Source of the DNA: Biscogniauxia marginata
Taxonomy: Eukaryota > Ascomycota > Sordariomycetes > Xylariales > Xylariaceae
DNA length: 64,000 nucleotides
NCBI GenBank assembly: GCA_022695795.1
Contig: MU404132.1
Coordinates: 1-64,000 of the forward strand
Direction: 5' to 3'
The translations under genes were made by a program, and so were the position numbers. This document shows, piece by piece, positions 49,761-60,075 of the stretch (positions are counted from its first letter, which is position 1; each line of letters starts with the position of its first letter). Under the pieces are notes generated by a model. The model saw nothing but the letters and a program-made list of their open reading frames with translations. It did not search any database and had not been told where the DNA came from.

Positions 49761-52700
49761 GCCAGACAAGAAAAAAAAAAAGAATAAAAAGAGAGAATAA
49801 AAAAAAAAGAGCCAATGACTGTGCGTTATCTCCTCCAAACGCGACCGTAGTAGACTCGAATGCCGAAGTTCAGTCGAGCGACCACAGAAGAGACAAGGCA
49901 ATATCAACTTGCGTGTTGATAACTTGACCAGCTCGGCTTTTGCCGCTGCACCCGTCTCCGTCGTCTCGTAGCAGTCAGGATTATCGTCCCCCCCTGGACC
50001 ACAGCCTCCGAGTGTCGAAAATAAAATAGAAATCAATCTTCAGATCCCTGTCTCCTCTACTAGTGATCGTGACAAAGTCATGCGCAGTGAGTGGCTGTGC
50101 TGAATTTATCAAGTGGGCATGTGCATGTAGAAAAGGGAGGATGGAGAGAAAAGGGTGTAGAAGGTGAAGGTGAAGACGAAGGTGAAAGTGAAAGTGAAAG
50201 TTGTAATGTGCTTCCTCTGGTGGTGGTGGTGGTGGTAGTGAGTGATATAGGTTTATTTATTATTACTTCTTTTTTTTTTTGGCGAGAGTTGGGGTGGCTG
50301 GTGGGTGAATTTCGTCCTGAGAGATTGACGAAGTGAGGCCAGTTTGTTGCCGGTGTTATTTGTTTGTTGTTGGCGTTGATGTGGAGGAGGTAGAGAAAGA
50401 AAGAAACGAATGGGTGCAAGTTTCGGATTGCGGTGCCTAACGTAGTACCTGGTAGCCGTAGTGGTGGTCGTAGTCGTAAGTCGTAGTCTTAGTAGTAGGA
50501 GAAGTGGCACTACTAAGCAATAGACACGATACGTGGGTAGGTAGGTGTTTCTCGGAGGAGCATGTACCTAGCTACCTATATGATGTGGTGTGTGTGTGTG
50601 TGAAGTGTGAGAGAGTGTGTGGGTTGTGAGGAAGAGAGGGAGAAGGTGGGAAAAAAAGCGGTTGCAAGGTTTGGAAAAAATAGGATCAGTCGAAAAGATA
50701 TGGATCATCTGCAATGCTAATGGATCAAATTTGGGAATGGGGAAGAACGTGCCACTGGTCTAATCACACTTTCGGCTACACGCTACCTCTCTGACTGAAC
50801 ACTCGGGGGATGGTTTGAAAGGTAAGCCGTATACATACATACGTACATACTTACATACATTCACCACCGGTAGACATTGCACTTGACGGGAACCACTCAT
50901 GTCTCGCGGATTACATAGCCCGACGCCTCCGCCCTCCTCCTCCAACCTTCGCTGTGCTATCTCGGGTTTGCATCTGTCGTAGCCGCCATGGCTGACTACC
51001 CCCCTACCCATCACCACCTACCCTTTAGCCAGAGCTCGTGCTTCAATCAGGGGTGAGCTCGCTACCAGCTCCGCAGCCTGGCCATGTAGACCCGTCGTAG
51101 ACGCAAGACATGACCGGTATCTCAATGTCCAACCCGGGAACCAACCCTCCGACCTTGCTCGTATTGTGATTCAGGGGCATCGTACCCAGCTTATCTATCA
51201 ACCTATGCCGAAAGGCCACCTCCTCCAACATCGTCACTTCGTGGGCACGCTCTCACCGACTAGGTAGTCGTCTATTATAGAGAGACCTTGCTGATATTGA
51301 CCTCCGGGCTTGGCATAACGACTAGTCGCAAGAGAGGAAAGGCGACCGTGACACTACGTTGATATATTCGGGACTGTCGGTCTCTCCATAAGTTTGGCCA
51401 TCAAAAATCATGCTTGGTGTCTACGGAGCGGGGAGGGAGGGATAGCGGGTTCGATGTGACGAACGCCTCTCGGTAGGCCACGGCTATGTCATGTCACTCA
51501 AGGATTGTGTTCAGCCGCATGCAACTAGGTATCTATATAACCGCCCATGTTTTCGCCCAGCTATCGAATTACCACCGTCGACATTGAAGAGAACCCAATA
51601 CCCCCGTGCTGGTGAGATATTGTCGAGTGTCGGGATGGAGAGGCCCCCCCTTGCGCAGATTTTAGTTAGTCGACAAGTGTAGATCCCAAAGCTACCTAAA
51701 GTCCTGATCCCGTCCCTCCGATGAGACAGCAACACATCCACAACCAAGAATAGCAAAAACAGGATCCCGAACCCACTCCACGGCGCCTGTTCAGGAACCC
51801 AAGAAACCTTCATCTGCACGTATACGTGATATATGGATTTGTAAAGGCCCGCACCTCGTCATCCCTGCATATCCCGGTCCGGTTCGGCAGCTTGGGAGGG
51901 GATCACCTTTATCACGGTCGCTGGACTTACCACCGATAGTCAGCACGGATTCTAGACGAGAGCGGAATGTGGGACGGACCACTGATGCCTTCTTCTACTT
52001 ATTACTCCAGTTCCTATACCTGATCTTCGGCCCGTACCAAACCGCTACAGGTGCTCGTCTATATCATGTAGCCTAGAGCCTTAGGTGCAACTGCGAATCT
52101 TGTATTCCCTTCCTCGAGCAGCTCTTCGGTCGGGATAGGCCGATATACTCCTTCGATATGAATCTTCAAGCTAGGAGGCCTCGACCGGCTAGTCTCCTGT
52201 ATAGCCTAGGTAGGAAACTGGAAGGTCAGCAAGGGCAATCAGAAGATGGTATCGTTCGTACCCGAAAGGATGCTTAGTCCATATGTAAGCTGATTAATTA
52301 TCGTAGCTCAGTATTGCCCTCAATCAAATCCTGACCTTTGTGGTTGGTATGAACTCTGTTTGCTTGCCCATCAGCTTTCGGTCAAAAGGGCACCATCGTG
52401 ATCTTGTTTAGATAGTGGGGTAGGCGAATCATTTCGCCCTTATCTTGATGCGCGCTGCTGGTTTCAGGAGTCCGTATCTTCCTCTAAAAATTCTCGCTTT
52501 GGAATTTTCTCCCCGGCATGCTTGTGTAATGTTCATGGTACTAGGATCCTGCTTATACGTTAGGAATGCTGCTAAACGCTCCCGTACGATAGCACCACAA
52601 TGATGCCACAGGACTAGCTGGTAGAATTTCGAATGGAAAGCAACGCAGTCTATGATGGAAACCATTCCTATTAGCTACAATAAGGAGGGAAAATTCATTT

Positions 52701-55246
52701 GAGAAAGATACAGGTGTATTGATTTGTTGTGGAGTGTCGCCTGTAGATGGCAGGAAGAGCCATTCTGGTCAGTCGAGCTGCCATTTGATCAGGGGCAAAG
52801 CACTTCCAGAACCAGCTCTAAATGGATGGCATCAGGAATTGGTCATTCTCCGCAAATCACCCGATGTACCTTCTTGCACATATTAGGAGCTTAGATAGGG
52901 TTAATACATGTTAGCCGTTCGAGAGATGCACTGTTAGACCAACGCTTGGTTCTTCAGTACGAGGGATACAGTAAGGGAATATCTAGGCTTCATCTGGGGC
53001 AACCATATTGCATCCCAATATTAAATATACCACCCGCACAGGCAGGACTAGAAACAGCGGGGGTTTCCCCCATAGTTCCTAGCCCTGGATGAAAGATAGA
53101 TCGAGATATAGCACGTAGGGTGACACTTGGGCAACGATTATCTCGTGGGCTGATATCAATCTAGCTTCTTTCTTTGAAGGGAACTAGTGTCAAGAAATCT
53201 TCATTATTCTATTAGAATGGGTGCCGTGTTGAGACCACACTCTCTAGTGAATGGCAAAGTGACTGCTACTCAGGCGAAACTAAGCCCAAGCCTATTAGCT
53301 ATGGAAATAACTACCGATCTATCTATGCCTCTGGTAAATACCAGCAACAACTGGCCCCATAGGATTTATGCATAAATGAGGAGTGAAAGAGAATAGAGTA
53401 GGGACGGCTAACCGTAGTGTTCTCTCGCTCTAGATACCATATTATGGAAACAGACGTCATAGCAAACGCCGTGACAGAACGGCACACATGAGAACAACAC
53501 CTATCCCGCTAACCAGTGTACCATACCAAAACACAAGATGCGAGTTTTGACTAGGAGTCTCGGCCAAGACCTAATGTCAACCTCTCGAAACCTGCCTAGC
53601 TAGAAGGCTGGCCTTACCTGGGCAGAAAGTGATATCAACTCGAAGAGCAACCTTCGTAGAAAGCATTTCTACTTCACCTGCAGCCATGTCTGAGGAAAAA
53701 AGAGGCCTCTGTATTGGGAGTTGGCAAATCCAACGGGGTTATTTCGTAGCATAAGAACGACGGGATGGCGGCGGGGGTGGTTATGTTGGCGACTTGGAGC
53801 TCTGCCGCCGCGTCCGGTGCGGATAAACGACTGCGTTCGTGAACCCGCGAAGAAAAAGAATCACGCAGAAGATAATAGCCCCACCATCCGTGTCACATAT
53901 TGGATCGCGGTCTGAGCAGTCCGTAGTTTCTCGAATAATCACGTACGCGAGAGGAAGAGCGTGCTTAAGACGAAAAATACCACAGTATCTAGGTTAGCTA
54001 TCCGTAACCATGGCCTGGTATGCAGATGTCTAACCTTATAGATACATATTCTTATTGTATATAATTATGGATAAGACGTAGACAAGAGCAGTGGTGGCGA
54101 AACATGAAGCTCATCACGTGTGCGTGGCAAGAACACTACCATCCCCTCAACACAAGAATCGTATGTTTTACATTGCTGGTAGCTCGCCTGTTTAACGTCT
54201 ACAAGGTCTCTTTCAGTGGCAGATACCCGTATTTTCAACCCCACGACTTACCTAAATAATAAAGTATCCCCCTCCTTTCCCCATTCGTGCCTCTTTCCTA
54301 ACTTTCAGGGGGCCAGGGAATATACCTCCCTGTTGATTCTACCTTGGCCGACCACTCCATTCCATCGTACTTCACCTTCTCCTATTTAGTCTTTCTTATC
54401 ACAATAAAGGCCGAGAGCGGCATATGAACAACCCCCTTTTTCCTTCGTTATATTCCTTCTATTCCTCCGTCTACCGTGTCTATCCCAAGTGAGATAGAGA
54501 AAGATACAGCGAGGGATTCTATGTCAACACATCTACGGACAAGAGGTGCTGAATGGGTTTCTTTAAGAAGTAAAACATAAACAGTAGAATGTACTACTAG
54601 TCTAGTTTATATTAGCTGCCTATCTAGGAATACTCCAAGGACGTGAGGGAGTTATTGGGTCGGCCGCTACGTAGCAGTCCCCGAGCGTCATACTACTACT
54701 ACTATGACGAGCAAGAATGAGAGAAGAAGTGGAAGTAGCAAGAGGTGTACGACGAGGTATTGGACCTAATACATGGACGTTCCAGAACCCATTGAACTTG
54801 AACTACATCGCTCGAGCCCTCGTACACAATATCGCCTACACTCCCACCAGCATTATCTCCCCTTAATTTCTACCACACATACATTCTCCTCAGTACATAT
54901 GTATCTATAGAGAGAGGGCAAGTGGGAAGGTAAGGGGAAAAAAAAGGGTCATCCACTTTCACCTCACTATTCATTTTTGTCCAGAGCCAGGTTCCGACCT
55001 CAACTACCTCACCAGCCCGCAAAACATATCAGATACATACCAGATACATACCTACCTACACACCTCAGTAGGTACTTATGGTAAGATAACCATACTGTCC
55101 TCGCAAACAAGGATCAGAAGAAAAAAAAAAAACCCCTCCCTCCCTATCAAGCTCTATAAGGGGTGTCTATACCTACTACACCTACACACAACTCAAAATC
55201 AGTCAATTAGTCAGTTAGACCTCTCTCAAAGTCAATAGGGGCGAAA

Positions 55247-55272
55247 AAGAAGAAGAAGAAGAAGAAGAAGAA
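55247..55272. repeat. (AAG)n microsatellite
   Basis: Uninterrupted trinucleotide run in non-coding DNA. Confidence 0.9.
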
Positions 55273-55338
55273 AACATGCCTCCTATTTATATCACGCAAG
55301 ATAGCTCAAGCCCAGGTTTTTTTTTTAATTTTTTACAA

Positions 55339-55354
55339 CCCCCCCCCCCCCCCC
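55339..55354. repeat. C homopolymer (16)
   Basis: Uninterrupted C run following a T-rich stretch. Confidence 0.8.
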
Positions 55355-56459
55355 GGTGTTATATTCCTATGTGGAGATAAATAAGCTGAAGAAGTTTAGA
55401 CCAGATGCTTATACCTAAGCCTAAGCCGTGAAGAGATGCCTTGTAACATGTGACATGTAATGACCTGCCAGGTAGACTAGATACCTGACAAGTCTCCGAA
55501 CCAGGGGGGCGACAGCCAGAGCCCCCCCTGCCTCCTGTACTATTATCTATCATCTTATCTATCTATGTAGACCTCGCCATTACATGGACCATCTAACCAA
55601 GGTTAAGTTAGTAACTTTGCTTCCACCCCATCTCTACCTAGAAAAGCCTCCCCCCACCGTATCTTTTCTTACCTTACCTTACTTACCTAAAGGTACCTTA
55701 CCTAGATCTCTAACCCCCCATAAATAACATACATCAAACACGTAGTTTAAATAGATACCCGGTAAACAAATAAATAAAACATACCTAAGTACCTAACCTT
55801 AGGTAAGCAAGTATACCACAGTTAAGCCAACCCCCTGTATCATCATCAACACCATACTCGCTCGCAATATGCACTATTCACCATTCACCATATACAATAC
55901 CAACCAAAAACTTCCCAATTTTTTTTAAACAATTCAGACGCAAATACATGCGCATATCATCGCATTAACATTGTATTTCTCATCTTATCTGCGTAACCTT
56001 ACGTAACGTAGTCTATGTATCTACGTGAAGGGCCTCTTTCCATTCATCCATCCCCCCCCCCCCTTTCTTTCCTCTTCTCCGAAACATATCAACTGACGCA
56101 TCTTCCCCTTTCCCCTTTCCATTCCGTTTCCGTTCCCGTTCCATTCCAGAGGTAAATACTTACCCCGGAAAGGAATTAATTTCATGCCAGGAAGGCCCAA
56201 AAATCAATCGTACAGAGTTCTCATGTGGTTTCCCTTAAAAAGAAAAGAAAAACGCAAATACGACGCCAAAAAACTCCTTGGGGACTTTCTCTTTACCCAT
56301 GCAATGTTTCGTTCGTGAGCGTTCGGGTGAAATCTAATCCCAGTAATGTACAAAGTGGGAGAATGTGTGCGTCATGGTCATCAACGTCGTAGGGGGGTTC
56401 GCATTTAAGAGAAGTAGTAAGGTGAAGTCGGGGTCACTGTTTATGCATTCGGTACATCA

Positions 56460-58700
56460 CTAGTGGAGCGATTCCAGCATCTCGCGGTCCTCCGTAGGTG
56501 GCTCAGCATCTACGGGCGTGTCGGGGAGGGTAGCCGTGTCCGAGAATTCCGACGTGCTGCCATTCGCGCTGCCGGTCTTGGCTTGGTTTTCCATAGCAAA
56601 CAAGCGGGCGGCTCGGCCTTCCTTCTTGCGAGGCTGAGGAGCTGAAGAAAGAAGAGTTAGCTAGAGAGCAATACAAAAGGCTAGTCAGGGGACCTTACCC
56701 CGGCCGTTCTCTTGAACATAAAAACGTCTCAGCAAGGAGACAGCGTCGTCACGTAGGTAGCCTCCCTCGGCGGGGAACCCGGGCTCAACATTGCCGCCAT
56801 CACCATCGTCCTCGTCTCGGGGAACGGAACTTACTCTCCCCTTCGAGATGCGGTCAACGTCCTGAGGTCCATACCCGTTCTGGTAGGGCCGCCCGGTAGG
56901 CTTCGGGACAGGTTTGGAATTCATGTGGATTCGGAAGACGCCGCCAGTGCCACCGAACTTGTCGTTCACAGCTCCGAAATAGACCTTCTTGATACCGAGT
57001 TGTCGAAGAAGAGAGGCGCACATGACGCAGGGCTCAACAGTGACGTAAAGAACGCATTCGGATATAATGGCACGATCGACCACGGGTGCCGGATGCAGCT
57101 TCTGGCCGTAAGGGTATATATGGCCGTCTCTGGGGTTCACGTCACCCCAACTAGCATCGTCCAAGGCTGGGCTGGCGTTAACGTCCCCAACATCGCCCTG
57201 TTCTCTCTGGGAGAGCAAGGCAGACAAGGCCATAAACTCAGCATGGCGAGTACCATTGCGGGTGACGTTTGTCGCATTCATACCCTTTGCGATAGTTCTA
57301 CCGTGGTAAACCAAAACACAGCCCACGGGCGTCTCGTTGGTGTTCAGTGCCAAGTTTCCCTGTGCAAATGTCAGTGGGATCATTAACGTAGGATTGTAAT
57401 CATCTTCAATCAACATAACGCCGCATGTAGGGTATTAAATGATGTCATGGCCCTAGGAAGGTCGCAGCTTACGCGCTATGCTGCGGTGACTCGGCATGGG
57501 AATTTCACGGGTGGACGTAAGAGAGAAAAATAAGATTAATTCGTGCACGGCTGGACTTACCATATCAAGTGCCTCGCGCATATACTTGAGATGGTACTCT
57601 CGCTCCACCCGCTCCTCTTCCGTCTTGGGCTCAATAAGACCAGGCAGGACAGGAGTGGGAGGGGTCTCAGGCACGGTGAGCTTAGGAGGAACCGACTTCG
57701 CGGGGAGGGGAATTGCAACAACGACGGGCACAGGAAGAGCAGAGGTCTCGGCCGCGGCAGTGGCTTTAATGAGATCTCGCTCCGGCGCCTGTTCGGAGGT
57801 AGGGGCTTCGTCAAGTGTGAGACGGTCAACAACGGTACGGACGTGTTCGACTTGGGCATCCTGAGCGGCTACATTCTCATCATTCGTTGTAGCAGTAGAA
57901 ATAACAGGTTTGGTGGCGTCCTGGCTGCGGGTACCCGGTTTCTGGGGATCGGCTTTGTTGTCCGCCGCGGCGAGGGGTTTCAGGGTGGTAGACTGGGCAT
58001 TTTGGGCAAGTCCAGGGCCAGAATCATTGAGAGGGGTACCGTTCTCCTTTTTGCCGTTGGTGTTGTCGCTGGTGGGCGAGGAGCGACCACGGTTCCGGCC
58101 GCCTCTCGAACCTCTCCTGGATGCGGTCGGCTTGGGACCATCGGGCTGGTGTCTGGTGTCACGCTGATTTGCCAGGGGGGTGACACCGGCGGGAGCAGAG
58201 GTGTTAGAGGTTGCATTAGGTTTAGTCTGGCTCGCTGGCTTGTTGTTTGACTGGTCGGCGGCAGCGGGTTTGGTGGCTGCGGCGGCGGTGGGCTTGGGGC
58301 CGTTGGCCTTGACACCACCTCGCTTTTGGCCTCCACGTTTCTTAGTCGCCGCCATGAGGTGGTCGTGGGGGGGGGAGTCCGAGTCCTGGTCCTGGTCCTG
58401 GCCACTATGCGTGGGGGAGTCGGGGTGCTGGTATTGATGGCTGTGTGAGTGGTTGCGCGAGTGGTTGTGTTGGTGTAGGTGTTGTTGGCGTTGGTGTAGG
58501 AATGCAGGGTCTGTGTCCGGGGCGAGGGAATCGGGATTATAAGATATGGAAGGCTGTTGTTGGTTGTGCCGCTGGTGTTGACTGGGCGGGGGGTTCTTTG
58601 CTTTGGCAAAGGGGAAGATGCGGGTGAATAGTTGGATGAAAGGTGCAAACAGGACGTGCCAAAAGGTTGAGATGTAACCCGACATTTTGTGGCCCGCCAT
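56460..58700 (-). CDS. tad2: tRNA adenosine-34 deaminase catalytic subunit, Tad2/ADAT2 type
   Basis: Exons on the minus strand are 58700-57561, 57359-56699 and 56641-56460, giving 660 residues; introns are 201 and 57 nt. Joining exons 1 and 2 gives YMREALDMGNLALNTNETPVG, the standard start of this deaminase (written here as YMREALDM plus GNLALNTNETPVG). Zinc and catalytic motifs are intact: H419-A-E421, and PCVMC with Cys 491 and 494. Tad2 with Tad3 converts wobble A34 to inosine in tRNAs. About 40 extra residues sit between the motifs. The first 360 residues are an extension: a hydrophobic segment at 9-32, His/Gln-rich 69-92, then basic KKRGGQKRGG and RRGSRGGRNRGR patches. Yeast Tad2 is about 250 residues. 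ATGs at 58685 and 58355 (residue 116) are alternative starts, and the last would drop the hydrophobic segment. Confidence 0.85.
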
Positions 58701-60075
58701 TTCCAAATATTTCCTCGACGTGACTTCCTCAGAAACAATTCGACTTCCACTCTTTTTTATTATTATTAATCTTTTTCTTTTTCTTCCTCCGTTCTTCTCT
58801 GTCTCGAATTTCCTTCCTTTCCCCGGTCTCCCCCTATTCTTCTTCTCCTTTCAAACCGGAGCGGGTAAGGAATAATAACCACCACGCACCTTGAGATAAG
58901 TAGCGAGAGGCCGGTACCTACAAATATAAAAAGATCACTGGACACTATATTTACACGCAAGGAGCGCTGCAGGCCGACAGTGCGTCTGACACCAATCCCG
59001 GTCAACTGGCTGTAATTGCGGCGATATCTCGCGCCGCAAGATGGGTGGATTTGTCGCTTCACCAAGTCGCTTGTCAGTCTAAGTCTGACCCCTAAAACCA
59101 CGGCTAGCGACTCAGAAACCTCCGTGAAGTGTTCTGTCTCCTATCTAGACATGCACTTTGGATTCTGGAAGCCAGAATGGAAGTTCACCAGTCAAGCGCA
59201 TGCAACAGCAGGGTTGAAGCATCATGGCTGGGAGGAAACGTTTGGGGGGCAAGCAGTGATGGTGATTTCTTATATTGTGCTAGAGTTAAGTGCCGCGAGG
59301 CTGAAAATTTCCTCATCCCCGGAGCTACCCACGTACGTCCATATCTACTAGGCATGTATGTACTTATCGGGGTTTATTACCGTTATCGTGCACTAAAAAC
59401 AGGTGCCCACGCCCTACGCCCCACTAAGCCTTAGGTACCTACCTGATACCCGCATGTAAGATTCAGCTAGATCTAATGCACCTATCAGGAGCTAGCACAT
59501 AACGAGCATCTCCACTTTACAAGTCGAAGTCCACTCACCAGCAACTTCCAGTCATTCCATTCCGTACTACATGATGAACTTTGTCACGAAGGCGGGAGGG
59601 AGAGAACAATTAATAAAGAAGCAGCCAAGGGCCCGGTATTTGTATTGATCTAAGCAAGCAAGTTGGTGTGCCACAGGTACGGCTTTCTCTTGACAACTTC
59701 CCACTCATCACTTCCCCCTTTTCGTCAACGAGCCTCTAAAGATCAATATTTCCTCATCCTCTCAAGAGAGCTGCTAGATGAAGACGAGTCCCCTGGGCTA
59801 CCCCCTCTTTCCACCACAGCAACCATGAGAGCTTCCATGGCTCTCCAACCAAATGTCAAAGGGTATTTCTGTATATATCTCGTGAGATGAAATGGCTAAA
59901 CCGCAACGCTATTAATGGCTAGGGTAGATGAAATAGAGGTCTCTAAACTAGCTTTCCCCTCCATGTGTTTTTTCTTCTTTTCAATTGCTTTTACTTTTTT
60001 CATTGAGTATCGAGAACCATACCCAGACATTAGGCTTCATGCTCTATAGGCTAAGTGAGATTCTTGCGAATATAG
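58701..60075. other. intergenic between tad2 and the zinc-cluster/TM gene
   Basis: Likely holds the tad2 promoter (next to 58701, T- and C-rich at 58750-58860) and the 3' UTR of the gene ending at 60076. Two overlapping plus-strand frames at 59016-59434 (about 100-110 residues) show no motif and were not called. Confidence 0.5.

Larger units (their letters stand above)
49761..56459. other. gene desert between ash1 and tad2
   Basis: About 6.7 kb with no supported gene. Microsatellites are dense at 50150-50640 and 54890-56200, including 16 C at 55339-55354 and (AAG)n at 55247-55272. Two minus-strand frames deserve note: 51043-51231 (62 residues from an ATG) and 51511-51819, which has one hydrophobic segment followed by basic residues. 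Neither matches a family I recognise and their frames do not join cleanly. Confidence 0.55.

Noticed and set aside
57543..58250. 235-residue plus-strand open frame
   Set aside because: It is antisense to the low-complexity part of tad2 exon 1, with a Gly/Arg-rich composition expected from the reverse of Pro/Ala/Thr codons.
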